Assembly: GCA_002354805.1 (NCBI GenBank)
Contig: DEMH01000015.1
Coordinates: 124,001-188,000, forward strand
From: Gammaproteobacteria bacterium UBA2675
GTDB lineage: Bacteria > Pseudomonadota > Gammaproteobacteria > Pseudomonadales > Pseudohongiellaceae
Reading direction: 5' to 3'
DNA: 64,000 nucleotides
In this document: in pieces, positions 43,264 to 52,351 of the stretch
How positions within the stretch are numbered: the first letter of the stretch is position 1
Layout of the letters: each line of letters starts with the position of its first letter
Notes under the pieces: model-generated
The model's database searches: none
Told to the model about the DNA's origin: nothing
The model's input: only the letters and a program-made list of their open reading frames with translations
Made by a program: the position numbers and the translations under genes

Positions 43264-44277
43264 TCAGAAGCGGCGCTCTGTATACCAGTTGACGTCGCGA
43301 GCGTGTTTATCAACCTGATCTGCAACATCCAGCGTCAGCGCGAACAATGCCATACGTACCAGCACTCCATTGTCTGTCTGGCGAAAAATGGCCAGATTGG
43401 GGTGCTGGTTCAGATCATTATCAAGTTCATTGGCATCGTCACGAGAATCACGGGGCAGTGGATGCATGATGACCGTGTTGGGCTGACAGTAGCGTGTGTA
43501 GATTGCCTGGTTAAGGCGGAAGCGTCCCCGGTAGAGGTCGGCCTCCATCTTGCTGGCGAAACGTTCTTCCTGGATCCGCGTCAGGTACACGATGTCATTG
43601 GCGGTCAGGCCTGACTCCATGTCTTCGGTTTCCACAACTTCGTGACCACGCTGACGGAGTTCTTCAACGATCTCCTCCGGCATGCGCAATTCCCTGGGTG
43701 AAATCAGGGTGAAGCGAATATTGCTGTACAGGCTGACCAGCTGGGACAGTGAGTGGACCGTGCGGCCGTGCTTAAGGTCGCCGACCATGGCCAGATGCAT
43801 GCCGTCGATACCCTGCTGGCGTGACATCAGTTCGCGCTTGATGGTGTAAAGGTCCAGCAGGGCCTGACTGGGGTGTTCATTGGGGCCATCGCCGGCGTTC
43901 AGTACCGGGACCCGGCTGGCCCTTGAAAACTCAGCGACCGAGCCGGCCTGGGGGTGGCGCATGACGATGATGTCGCTGTAGCCGCTCATTACACGTCCAG
44001 TGTCGTAGAGAGACTCGCCTTTGGTCAGCGAGCTGGCTTTGATATCGGTTGTCTCTCGCACTTCACCGCCCAGCAGATTGAAGGCGCAACCGAAGCTGAC
44101 GCGCGTGCGGGTACTCGGTTCGAAAAACATATTGCCGAGAATGGCGCCATCAAGCACTTTGGTTACCCGTTCACGGTGCGCGTACGGGCGCATGGCGCTG
44201 GCTACGTCGAAGATGCGCTCGACATCGCTGCGTTCGAACTGGGACACACTGATGATGTGGGCTCCTGGAAAATGCAT
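43264..44277 (-). CDS. pyrB: Aspartate carbamoyltransferase
   Basis: 337 residues. Carbamoyl-phosphate site FFEPSTRTRVSFG, then GDGPNEHPSQALLDLYT, GDLKHGRTVHSL and HPLPR. It catalyses the first committed step of pyrimidine synthesis. The sequence resembles the E. coli-type catalytic chain, but no pyrI regulatory gene or dihydroorotase-like pyrC' is adjacent. The start has AGGGAAA. It is divergent from the exonuclease I gene; I see no obvious pyrimidine-sensing attenuator. Confidence 0.95.
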   Translation of the reverse strand: MHFPGAHIISVSQFERSDVERIFDVASAMRPYAHRERVTKVLDGAILGNMFFEPSTRTRVSFGCAFNLLGGEVRETTDIKASSLTKGESLYDTGRVMSGYSDIIVMRHPQAGSVAEFSRASRVPVLNAGDGPNEHPSQALLDLYTIKRELMSRQQGIDGMHLAMVGDLKHGRTVHSLSQLVSLYSNIRFTLISPRELRMPEEIVEELRQRGHEVVETEDMESGLTANDIVYLTRIQEERFASKMEADLYRGRFRLNQAIYTRYCQPNTVIMHPLPRDSRDDANELDNDLNQHPNLAIFRQTDNGVLVRMALFALTLDVADQVDKHARDVNWYTERRF

Positions 44278-44399
44278 AGCTGGTTTCCCTGCAAAGATGG
44301 TGAGGCGCCCGGAACGAATCCAGGCGAATGATAGCTGCCGCCAAGTTTACACCACTTGAGGCGCTTCAATAACCGGCCTTCGTGCTATATTCCGGAGCC

Positions 44400-45914
44400 A
44401 TGACTTCCAATCAGCACCCACGACACGCAGGTAATGGCTCAGGGCCCAGTCTGTACTGGCATGACTACGAGGCTTTTGGCGCGGATGCACGTCGCGACCG
44501 CGCCTGCCAGTTTGCCGGTATTCGTACTGACATGGACCTGAATGAGGTTGGTGAACCTCTGATTATCTACTGTCAGCCAGCCCTCGATTATCTGCCTCAC
44601 CCTCAGGCTTGCCTGATTACGGGGATTACGCCGCAACTGGCGCAGCGAGAAGGCCTGCCAGAAGCGGAGTTCATCCGACAGATTCACGCGCAGTTTAGCC
44701 AGCCACAAACCTGTGGCGTGGGTTACAACAGTATTGGTTATGATGACGAGATGACGCGTCAGCTGCTGTATCGCAACCTTTACGACCCCTACGAACGTGA
44801 GTGGAAGAATGGCAATTCCCGGTGGGATCTGATGGATGTGATGCGCCTTTGTCATGCCCTGCGTCCCGCGGGCCTGCAGTGGCCGCAACGAAGCGACGGA
44901 GGTGTTTCATTCCGTCTTGAAGATCTGAGCCGGGCCAACGGGATCGATCATGCAAATGCACACGATGCGCTGGCAGATGTGCGTGCCACCATCGGTCTTG
45001 CTCGCTGTGTCAGACAGTCGCAACCGAAACTTTATGATTTCGCATTTGAGCTGCGGCGCAAACACAGTGTCCGTGCCCAGCTGGATCTGGCCTCACATCG
45101 GCCAGTGCTGCACGTCAGTGGCATGTACCCCGCTGCGCAAGGCTGCCTGACAATAGCCATGCCACTGGCTGCGCACCCAACTGACGCAAATGGTGTATTG
45201 CTTTATGACCTGATGATTGATCCCGGGCCCTGGCTCGAATGCGATGAGTCGGCACTCCGGCAGGCGATGTTCACGCCGGCGTCAGAGCGGTCAGAAGGGG
45301 AGCGACGCCTGCCGGTGACTACCGTCCATCTCAATCGCAGCCCGATGCTGGCACCAATGGCGACACTGGACCAGCAGCGCATGCAGGAACTGGGCATTGA
45401 CATGTCAGTTGCGCGCCAACACTGGGGGAAAATCCATTCTCAGCCGGACTTCATGCGCCGGATTGCCAGTGCCATGGTCAGCGAGCAGGCGCCATCTGTG
45501 CAGATTGATCCAGACTTTATGATCTACAGTGGTGGTTTTTTCAGCGACGCTGACAAACGTCTGTTACAGAAGGTCAGACAGCTCGACGCGCAGACGCTGA
45601 AACAACAGTTTTCTGCAATAAGTGCTCAGTTTCGCGATGGGCGATTGCCGGAAATGCTGTTTCGCTACCGTGCGCGCAACTTCCCGTCCACGCTTGATGC
45701 GACGGAGCAGAAGCGCTGGCAGGAATTCTGCAGGCAGCGGTTGCAGCTGGCAGAGCCTGATGATACCGGCACACTGGCTGGTCTCAGTGTGCAACAGTGC
45801 CGCCAGGAGATTTCTTTGTTGCGTCAGGAGCTTGGCGGAGCGTCGGATAAGCTGCAGATACTCGACGCACTGGAGCAATGGGTCGAGTCAGTTTGCCTGA
45901 GACTGGCAAAATGA
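44400..45914 (+). CDS. sbcB: Exodeoxyribonuclease I
   Basis: 504 residues from the ATG at 44400 (an in-frame GTG at 44382 is an alternative). It is a 3'-5' single-strand exonuclease of the DEDDh type: WHDYEAFG, GYNSIGYDDEM and HDALADVRATIGLA. The SH3-like and C-terminal domains that give E. coli ExoI its processivity follow. It acts in recombination and mismatch repair. The GGAG before the ATG is unusually close (2 bases). The acyltransferase gene follows after 41 bases. Confidence 0.93.
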   Translation: MTSNQHPRHAGNGSGPSLYWHDYEAFGADARRDRACQFAGIRTDMDLNEVGEPLIIYCQPALDYLPHPQACLITGITPQLAQREGLPEAEFIRQIHAQFSQPQTCGVGYNSIGYDDEMTRQLLYRNLYDPYEREWKNGNSRWDLMDVMRLCHALRPAGLQWPQRSDGGVSFRLEDLSRANGIDHANAHDALADVRATIGLARCVRQSQPKLYDFAFELRRKHSVRAQLDLASHRPVLHVSGMYPAAQGCLTIAMPLAAHPTDANGVLLYDLMIDPGPWLECDESALRQAMFTPASERSEGERRLPVTTVHLNRSPMLAPMATLDQQRMQELGIDMSVARQHWGKIHSQPDFMRRIASAMVSEQAPSVQIDPDFMIYSGGFFSDADKRLLQKVRQLDAQTLKQQFSAISAQFRDGRLPEMLFRYRARNFPSTLDATEQKRWQEFCRQRLQLAEPDDTGTLAGLSVQQCRQEISLLRQELGGASDKLQILDALEQWVESVCLRLAK

Positions 45915-45955
45915 GTAGAATCGCGCGCACTCGCATCGCCATGGCTGACTAACGA

Positions 45956-47137
45956 ATGACAGAGTCTTTAGCAGACACACAGCAACAGGATCCATTCCAC
46001 GATATTCGTCCTTATCATGACGACGAGATCAGGCCGGTTCTGGACCAGCTACTTTCCGATAAAGACTTCATCCGCAGTATTGCCCATTTTAATTACCCCC
46101 GGGCGCATCGCATGCTGCCAGCTGTGCTGGAGTTTCTGGCGCGTCGCAAGTTACATCAGCAACTGCGAAGTGTTCACAACGTGGCTACGATGCAGGATGT
46201 GATTGCGGGTTATATGGATCGCATGATCGAGCGGACCACAACCGCGCTGACCCACAGCGGTCTCGACCAGTTATCGAAGGACAAATCCTATCTCTTTATC
46301 AGCAACCATCGCGACATCGCAATGGACCCGGCATTTGTCAATTACATGCTGTATCACGCAGGTTTTGACACTCTATACATTGCGATTGGCGACAACCTGC
46401 TCAAGCGACCATTTGTTACAGACCTGATGCGGCTGAACAAGAGTTTTATTGTGAAACGCTCCCTGAAAGGACGAGAGCTGCTGAAATCGAGCAAACAGCT
46501 GTCGGCCTATATTCACCATTGTGTGGAGATCAATCGCAATGTCTGGATTGCCCAGCGCGAGGGGCGCGCCAAAGATGGCATTGACAGGACCGAAACGGCG
46601 CTGCTGAAAATGCTCGCCATGCATAAGCGCAGTGCGGGTCTTGCGCAGTCACTCAATGAGCTGCATATCGTTCCGGTTTCCATCTCTTACCAGTTTGATC
46701 CCTGTGACGCGATGAAAGCCGATGAGCTTTATCAGAAACAGACGACTGGCACGTATATCAAAACCGAAAAGAGTGATATCGACAGTATCGTAACGGGTAT
46801 GGTTGGCTTTAAGGGTGATGTGCATGTTGCGTTTGGATCAGAGCTGAAGCTTGAAACCGACGATGATGAACAGGTCGCGGCAATGATTGATCAGCAGGTC
46901 GTGAATAACTATCGTCTGCAACAGACCAATCTGATGGCCTATCGGCAGTTGCGTGAACAGGGCGATAGTGATCTGCCGGCACTAAACGAGGAATGTGAGC
47001 AACAGCTTGCCAGCCTGCCACAGGATGCAGTGGTGGCCGAACGGTTTCAGCAGCGCATAGCGGCCATGCCGAAAGAAATTCAGCCGCTGGCCCTGCGCAT
47101 GTATGCCAATCCGGTGGTCAGCCGCTTCCGGCGTTAA
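45956..47137 (+). CDS. Glycerolphosphate acyltransferase-domain (PlsC-like) protein
   Basis: 393 residues. The central acyltransferase core has FISNHRDIAMDPAF; the His and Asp are separated by five residues rather than the four of PlsC. The later block VWIAQREGRAKDG corresponds to the glycerol-phosphate-binding FPEGTRS motif. A C-terminal alpha-helical region (about 300-393) is extra. There is no clear membrane helix, so it may attach peripherally. It probably transfers acyl chains in lipid remodelling; the acceptor is uncertain. The ribosome site is weak. It follows sbcB on the same strand. Confidence 0.82.
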   Translation: MTESLADTQQQDPFHDIRPYHDDEIRPVLDQLLSDKDFIRSIAHFNYPRAHRMLPAVLEFLARRKLHQQLRSVHNVATMQDVIAGYMDRMIERTTTALTHSGLDQLSKDKSYLFISNHRDIAMDPAFVNYMLYHAGFDTLYIAIGDNLLKRPFVTDLMRLNKSFIVKRSLKGRELLKSSKQLSAYIHHCVEINRNVWIAQREGRAKDGIDRTETALLKMLAMHKRSAGLAQSLNELHIVPVSISYQFDPCDAMKADELYQKQTTGTYIKTEKSDIDSIVTGMVGFKGDVHVAFGSELKLETDDDEQVAAMIDQQVVNNYRLQQTNLMAYRQLREQGDSDLPALNEECEQQLASLPQDAVVAERFQQRIAAMPKEIQPLALRMYANPVVSRFRR

Positions 47138-47145
47138 CGGTTGTT

Positions 47146-49065
47146 TCAGGCGCGTTGGCGAACGCGTTGCAGTCGCTCTGAAAATGAGACGCGGTCCATT
47201 TCGGTTAGAGGACCACTGCAGATAAGTTGCATCTCAGCCTGCTGCACATTCTCCAGTCGTTCCTTCTGAGTCGCAGGCATTCTTCCCAGACCTTTCTGAA
47301 GCTGGTTCAGCTGCTGCTGCATTCGCAGTGCTTTATCGCTGGTTGGGGAGTCCACACCGCACATGATCTCGGCATCCACGCAGAGTAATCGCATCGCGTC
47401 TGCCTGTTGCCGTGCGGCTGCCTTGATGGTCTTGCCGTCGTCCGGGGCTGCGGCGACGTGAGCAAGCAGTTGTTGAAGCCGCTGTTCGAGGAGGTTGCCA
47501 AGTGCCGGGTCACCCACTGAGTCAAAGGCCTGCCATTGAGCAGTGATTTCATCGGCAGTCTCGGTGACCGCTTTTTTGCCCAGCAGCTGTATTTCGAGTT
47601 TCTGACAGAACTCCGCACGTGCCGTAATCAGCTGCATCAGCTGCATGGTTTTTCTGTCGGGCAGTGTTTTCATTCTGGCATCAAACCGTCTGGCCAGTTT
47701 ATTAAACTGCTCCTGGAGATTCTTGCGCTGAGCCTTCATGTCGGGGCTAAGTGCTGCCCTGAAAGCCTTGCTGAGGTCGTTATACTGAGCTCTGGCGTCT
47801 GCAAACTGCTCGTCGTCGAGGGCCAGCAAGGCGCTGAGCTGTCCAAGGACCTTGCGTGCTTCATTCTCGGCTTTATTGCCCTGATTGCGCTGCTCGCGTG
47901 ACACCTGGTCTCGGCGTGCGAACAGAGCATCGCAGGCACCTCTGAACTCGGCCCAGAGTTTGCGGTCATCCTGATAGGAGCCCGGGCCCAGGGCTTTCCA
48001 CTCTGCCTGCAACTGTTTTGCCTGATTGATGGCCGCCGCCAGGTCAGCCTCTTCCACCAGCGCTTTGGCCTGGTCGATCAGCGCCTGTTTCTGAGCGTTG
48101 TGAAGTTGCAGGGCAGAGCGCTTCTGTTGTTTGAGGGCATTCAGGACGTTATTGAAGCGTTGCTGCAGGCCTTTGATCTTGTTCTGGGCAACTGGCGCAA
48201 ACTTTTTCCAGTCTGTGCGTGCCTGCTGTTCCAGTTTGGCAGCTTCCTGAAGATCAATGGCCTGTTCAGGCTTGTCAGCCAGGGTGGCGACGTATGCCTC
48301 AAGCTGTTCACAGATATTGGTGCGGGCTATCAGGTTGGCGGCCTGTTTCTCTTTACGTTCTTTGAAATAGGCTTTACAGGGTTCAAACGCAGTTTTGCCC
48401 AGCTCACTGAATTGCAGCCAGAGCTCATCGTTGTCATCTGAATGACCCAGCAGTTTCCATTCGTCCTGTAACTCACGGATCAGTTTGGCCTTGGCAGCGG
48501 GGGCTGACTCGTCAGTTGTCAGCGCGCGCATTTTTTCGATCAGTTCGCGTTTCTTTTCTGATGCCGCGAACTTCTTCCAGTCCAGTAATTTGGTCAGCTC
48601 GGCTTTCAGCGGGGCGAGCAGTTCCTGCAGGCGCAGCTGTTCAGCTTCTGTCAGCTTCTTTAATGTATTCTGATTGCGATCCCAAAGACTTTGCGCTTCA
48701 CGCAAACGTCCATCAGTCAGCAACTGCTGCAGTGTTGCCTGGGACTTTTCGACCTCCGACACCATGGATGCCTGCCAGGCGTGGTGCTGGGCAATTCGCT
48801 CGGCAACTGTACTGGCCAGTGCCTGCAGGGCGGGGTCGTCTGCACGAGACTCTTCGCTCATCAGGGCTGCCAGGCGGGTTTGCAGCACTAGCAATGTCGG
48901 CAGGTCTTTATGTGATGTATTGGGAATAGCGTTCTGCAGCTTTTCCTGTTCGGACACAGATGGCCGCGCCGGACGACTTTCGGTGGCGTCTGCGGTGGGC
49001 GTATCAGGCTGGCTGGTTGCCTCCTGCTGGGTTACTGCGTCATCATGTGGTGTCGAAGAAGTCAT
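47146..49065 (-). CDS. DUF349-repeat coiled-coil protein
   Basis: 639 residues, almost entirely charged alpha-helix. Repeats of about 75 residues carry the DUF349 pattern of a conserved Trp/Phe-rich block (WKLLGHSDDNDELWLQFSEL; WKKFAPVAQNKIKGLQQRFN; WKALGPGSYQDDRKLWAEFR). An N-terminal low-complexity Ser/Thr/Gln segment (1-45) precedes them. Function is not established; the family is found across gammaproteobacteria, often near DNA repair genes. The ATG at 49065 has GGGAGAG, and an upstream frame extension lacks a better start. It is divergent from dinG, sharing an 82-bp promoter region. Confidence 0.85.
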   Translation of the reverse strand: MTSSTPHDDAVTQQEATSQPDTPTADATESRPARPSVSEQEKLQNAIPNTSHKDLPTLLVLQTRLAALMSEESRADDPALQALASTVAERIAQHHAWQASMVSEVEKSQATLQQLLTDGRLREAQSLWDRNQNTLKKLTEAEQLRLQELLAPLKAELTKLLDWKKFAASEKKRELIEKMRALTTDESAPAAKAKLIRELQDEWKLLGHSDDNDELWLQFSELGKTAFEPCKAYFKERKEKQAANLIARTNICEQLEAYVATLADKPEQAIDLQEAAKLEQQARTDWKKFAPVAQNKIKGLQQRFNNVLNALKQQKRSALQLHNAQKQALIDQAKALVEEADLAAAINQAKQLQAEWKALGPGSYQDDRKLWAEFRGACDALFARRDQVSREQRNQGNKAENEARKVLGQLSALLALDDEQFADARAQYNDLSKAFRAALSPDMKAQRKNLQEQFNKLARRFDARMKTLPDRKTMQLMQLITARAEFCQKLEIQLLGKKAVTETADEITAQWQAFDSVGDPALGNLLEQRLQQLLAHVAAAPDDGKTIKAAARQQADAMRLLCVDAEIMCGVDSPTSDKALRMQQQLNQLQKGLGRMPATQKERLENVQQAEMQLICSGPLTEMDRVSFSERLQRVRQRA

Positions 49066-49111
49066 AAAGGCTGCTCTCCCTGATCGGCCCCGTATCATAC
49101 CAGACAGGTGC

Positions 49112-49117
49112 TATAAT
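49112..49117 (+). promoter_or_regulatory. Candidate -10 element for dinG
   Basis: A perfect TATAAT lies 31 bases before the dinG ATG, inside the imperfect dyad GTGCT-ATAATCAC-AGCAC (49108-49125). No good -35 is visible, so regulation by an activator or a weak promoter is possible. Confidence 0.4.
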
Positions 49118-49147
49118 CACAGCACAGTCTTATCAAGTTGCCAGTTA

Positions 49148-51292
49148 ATGCTCCCCACCGAAGTCAAGGACGAAATCCAGCGCGCCTACAAACAGATCGT
49201 CTCAGCCAGGTCGCTGCGACCGCGCTATGGCCAACGGCTGATGATTGCCGAGATTGCCCGCGCGTTGAGCGAAGTGGTAGTGGACAATGAAACAGATGAT
49301 GACGGGAATGAGCATACACCGCCCATTTGTGTGGTCGAAGCCGGGACCGGCACTGGTAAAACCCTGGCCTATGTCCTCGCTGCATTGCCGCTGGCCAGAC
49401 ATTTAAATAAAAAGGTGGTCCTGGCTACCGCAACCGTTGCGCTGCAGGAGCAGGTGACGCAGCGCGATCTTCCCGACATTCTCAAACACAGTGGCCTGAG
49501 CTTCAGTTTTACGCTGGCAAAGGGCAGGGGGCGTTATGTCTGCCTGTCACGTCTGGACCAGGTTCTTAAGGGCAACGCCAGTGAGAACGCCCTGTTCGAA
49601 CTTTTTGGTGATGTTGTTGATGGGATGGGCGCCGCCGGGCGTGATAACCAGGCTTTGTACCAGCGAATGCTGGACAAAATTGCTGACGGCAGCTGGCAGG
49701 GCGACCGGGACGACTGGGAAGGCGTGTTGAGGGAAGATGAGTGGCGACCGGTGACGGTCGAGGCAGGGCAATGTGCTGGCCAGAAGTGCAGTAACTACAG
49801 CCGTTGCTGTTTCTATCAGGCGCGCGATCAGGTGCAAAGCGCAGACTGTGTGGTGGCCAACCACGATCTGGTGCTGGTTGATCTGGCCTTTGGCGGGGGC
49901 GCGATTCTGCCAGCACCGGAAGACACCATCTATATATTTGATGAAGCGCACCATTTACCGGTAAAGGCTAACCAGCATTTTGCAGCCAGCACCAGGCTAA
50001 ACGGTTCGCTGCAATGGCTGGAAACTGTCAGCAAAACATTGAGCAAGCTGGTGGCCGACACGCGCCTTCCCGACAACGATACCCTGCGACGCGAATCACG
50101 TAAACTTGATCCGGTTGTCCAGCAGTTGCGGCAAATGCTGGTGGATGCGCGCTTGATGCTGGAGCCGCTTTGCCCGGAAGAAGGCGAGGGCATCTTCAGT
50201 TTTGAGCTCGGGCGAGTGCCGGACGAGGTCCGCGAGCAGGCTGTGCAGATGGCCGCTGGGCACTTTCGCCTGACACGAGGTCTGAAAGAGATGGTGACTC
50301 ACCTGCGCCGCTTGATTGAGGATGCCCAGACGCTGCCGGAACGTCAGCAGGCTGAACAATGGTTTCCGGTTCTGGGTGGTATGGCCAGCCGGGCCGAGGC
50401 CGCAGAAAAACTCTGGCAGACCTTTGCGGCCCAGGATCAGCAGGAAAGTGCACCGGCCGCGCGCTGGATGGCCTGGCTGGATGCCGGTGAGAATAGAGAC
50501 CTGTCGCTTAACAGCAGTCCGGTGCTGGCCGACCGCACATTGACGGAACATTTGTGGTCGCGCTGTGCCGGTGCCGTGCTGACTTCAGCAACCCTGTCGG
50601 CATTGGGCAATTTTGACGTGCTGACGATGCGCAGTGGTTTGCCAGCCCATACGGTCTATCACCATATCGACAGCCCCTTCGACTATGCAGGCGCGGCGCG
50701 GCTGACCATCCCTAAAATGAACTGTGATCCGGGCAATGCGGCGGCTCACACCGAAGCCATCATTAGCTGGCTGCCCAAGCTGATAGATCCTTCAGAGGCA
50801 ACGCTGGTGCTTTTCAGTTCACGCAGGCAGTTGCAGGAAGTGTTGGATGGCTTGAAGGCGCCCTGGCGTGAGCATGTGCTTAATCAGGATGACTACCAAA
50901 AGGCTCAGTTGCTGACTTACCATCGCCAGCGAATCGACAGGGGGCAGCCCAGTATCATTTTCGGACTGGCCAGCTTTGCCGAGGGTGTGGACTTACCCGG
51001 CGATTACTGTCGCCATGTAGTTATCGCCAAAATACCATTTGCGGTACCCAACGACCCGATTGAAGCGACGCTGTCGCAATGGCTGCAGCAACAGGGTAAA
51101 AATCCCTTCATGACCCTGTCGGTGCCGGAAGCAGCGTTTCGGCTGGTACAGGCCACCGGTCGACTGTTGCGCAGCGAAACTGACAGCGGACGTATTACCA
51201 TCCTTGATGAGCGGCTGGTGAACAAGTTCTACGGCAAGGCCATTCTGGATTCATTGCCGCCTTATCGACGCGAGATTTTTCCTCGCGTGTAG
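49148..51292 (+). CDS. dinG: DinG-like ATP-dependent DNA helicase with iron-sulfur cluster
   Basis: 714 residues, close to E. coli DinG (716). The Walker A is AGTGTGKTLAYV, Walker B is DEAHH and the four cysteines of the 4Fe-4S cluster lie in CAGQKCSNYSRCCF and the following ADCVV region. The C-terminal helicase motifs include SATLSALGNFDVL and QATGRLLRSETDSG. It unwinds D-loops and R-loops at replication-transcription conflicts. The frame is open further upstream, but this ATG gives the right N-terminus (MLPTEVKDEIQRAYK). The ribosome site is weak. Its last 31 bases overlap the convergent small membrane-protein gene. Confidence 0.93.
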   Translation: MLPTEVKDEIQRAYKQIVSARSLRPRYGQRLMIAEIARALSEVVVDNETDDDGNEHTPPICVVEAGTGTGKTLAYVLAALPLARHLNKKVVLATATVALQEQVTQRDLPDILKHSGLSFSFTLAKGRGRYVCLSRLDQVLKGNASENALFELFGDVVDGMGAAGRDNQALYQRMLDKIADGSWQGDRDDWEGVLREDEWRPVTVEAGQCAGQKCSNYSRCCFYQARDQVQSADCVVANHDLVLVDLAFGGGAILPAPEDTIYIFDEAHHLPVKANQHFAASTRLNGSLQWLETVSKTLSKLVADTRLPDNDTLRRESRKLDPVVQQLRQMLVDARLMLEPLCPEEGEGIFSFELGRVPDEVREQAVQMAAGHFRLTRGLKEMVTHLRRLIEDAQTLPERQQAEQWFPVLGGMASRAEAAEKLWQTFAAQDQQESAPAARWMAWLDAGENRDLSLNSSPVLADRTLTEHLWSRCAGAVLTSATLSALGNFDVLTMRSGLPAHTVYHHIDSPFDYAGAARLTIPKMNCDPGNAAAHTEAIISWLPKLIDPSEATLVLFSSRRQLQEVLDGLKAPWREHVLNQDDYQKAQLLTYHRQRIDRGQPSIIFGLASFAEGVDLPGDYCRHVVIAKIPFAVPNDPIEATLSQWLQQQGKNPFMTLSVPEAAFRLVQATGRLLRSETDSGRITILDERLVNKFYGKAILDSLPPYRREIFPRV

Positions 51293-51492
51293 GCAATACC
51301 ATTCCGTTTGTCGACGTGATAACCAATGGCAGCGCCCACCACCAGACCAGCAAGCGTCATCCATAATACGCTACTGGCGAGAGCACCAAGACCGAAGCCC
51401 AGGAAAAGTCCGGCTGTCAGGCTCATCGGTATCAGTGCAGTGCTTGTTTTTGCAGTTCGGGCTTTGCTTTTTCTACGGGGTGCTTTGGCCAT
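51262..51492 (-). CDS. Small two-helix membrane protein with glycine-zipper-like pattern
   Basis: 76 residues. A basic N-terminus (MAKAPRRKSKARTAKTS) is followed by a hydrophobic hairpin rich in glycine (GLFLGFGLGALASSVLW, LAGLVVGAAIGYHVD) and a charged tail. I do not recognise a family; the pattern recalls glycine-zipper or AtpI-like proteins. The ATG at 51492 has GGAGG at a long spacing, and the gene starts inside the 3' end of the cyclophilin gene, so the two are coupled. Its stop lies within the 3' end of dinG on the other strand. Confidence 0.65.
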   Translation of the reverse strand: MAKAPRRKSKARTAKTSTALIPMSLTAGLFLGFGLGALASSVLWMTLAGLVVGAAIGYHVDKRNGIAYTRGKISRR

Positions 51493-52342
51493 TATTGATT
51501 GTGTCCTCCGCGGGAGTAACGCTAACGGGTCTGACTTGATATACACGCACACTGGCATTCGGATAACGACCAATCTGCTCGACGACATCCATGCCTGACG
51601 CTACCCGACCCACCACCGTGTGGGTGCCTGTCAGCCAGGGCGCATCTCTCAGCAGGATGACCAGTTCGCCATCATTGGTATTGGGACCATAGTTCGCCAT
51701 TACTACACTGCCTGCCAGCGGTCGGCGGGATGCCAGCGTACCATCATAGCGATAGCCCATTTGCTCGTAAGCCTGCAACAGATTCATGTTGCGCAACTGC
51801 CCGAGCACTTCATCCTGACGTTGTACCAGCTGTGACTCATTGCTGATATTCAGGCGACGATACAATGGCATCAACAGTTTGCTCTGAAAATCCATCTGGT
51901 CCCGTATATTCAGCCAGGCATGGGGCCTGCCACCCGGGTCAAGCACCTGTTGCTGTTCCAGACCCAGACCGCGGGCGTTAATCTCATCACGCACAGTTGT
52001 TGCTGGACGCTCGCGTCCCGCCCGCTCTGGTGCGCCGAGTTGAATCAGAGTGTCGTTGACTGAACGATGGAAGGTCAGATTGTCATAATAAGCACGCTCG
52101 GCAGCGGCAAGCTGGCGTACCCGTTCGACGTTTAGTGGTGCAGCATCGGGAAACAATTCGAGCTGAATATCGCCCAGCGAGCTGCTTATTTCCAGCAGGG
52201 GGTTGCGTGGATTGTTCATCGTCGGTTCGTTGAACGATTGAGCCGGCACCATGGAACTAAAGCCGACAACCAACACGCAAAGCGCCAGCAGTGCGCAGAG
52301 ACGACGGGGATTAATCTGATTGTTCCGTAAGATCGCAGTCAT
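51473..52342 (-). CDS. Exported cyclophilin-type peptidyl-prolyl isomerase, divergent
   Basis: 289 residues. A hydrophobic N-terminal segment (LCALLALCVLVVGFSSMVPA) suggests a signal peptide and periplasmic location. The cyclophilin core is recognisable (LLEISSSLGDIQLELFPDAA, YYDNLTFHRSVNDTLIQLGA, GSVVMANYG and GTHTVVGRVASGMDVVEQIG). The catalytic Arg of FHR is present, but GFMIQGGDP is degenerate (DTLIQLGAP). An insert of about 70 residues (roughly 120-190) separates the halves. It may act more as a chaperone than as an isomerase. It sits between the MobA-like gene and a small membrane-protein gene on the same strand. Confidence 0.8.
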   Translation of the reverse strand: MTAILRNNQINPRRLCALLALCVLVVGFSSMVPAQSFNEPTMNNPRNPLLEISSSLGDIQLELFPDAAPLNVERVRQLAAAERAYYDNLTFHRSVNDTLIQLGAPERAGRERPATTVRDEINARGLGLEQQQVLDPGGRPHAWLNIRDQMDFQSKLLMPLYRRLNISNESQLVQRQDEVLGQLRNMNLLQAYEQMGYRYDGTLASRRPLAGSVVMANYGPNTNDGELVILLRDAPWLTGTHTVVGRVASGMDVVEQIGRYPNASVRVYQVRPVSVTPAEDTINNGQSTP

Positions 52343-52351
52343 GGCGCCATT

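Noticed and set aside
48674..49147. N-terminal extension of the dinG frame
   Set aside because: The extension runs antisense through the DUF349 gene. Starting at 49148 gives the normal DinG N-terminus and length.
49081..49147. LexA box upstream of dinG
   Set aside because: I looked for CTGT-N8-ACAG because E. coli dinG is LexA-controlled. The dyad GTGCT-N8-AGCAC does not match, so I do not call one.
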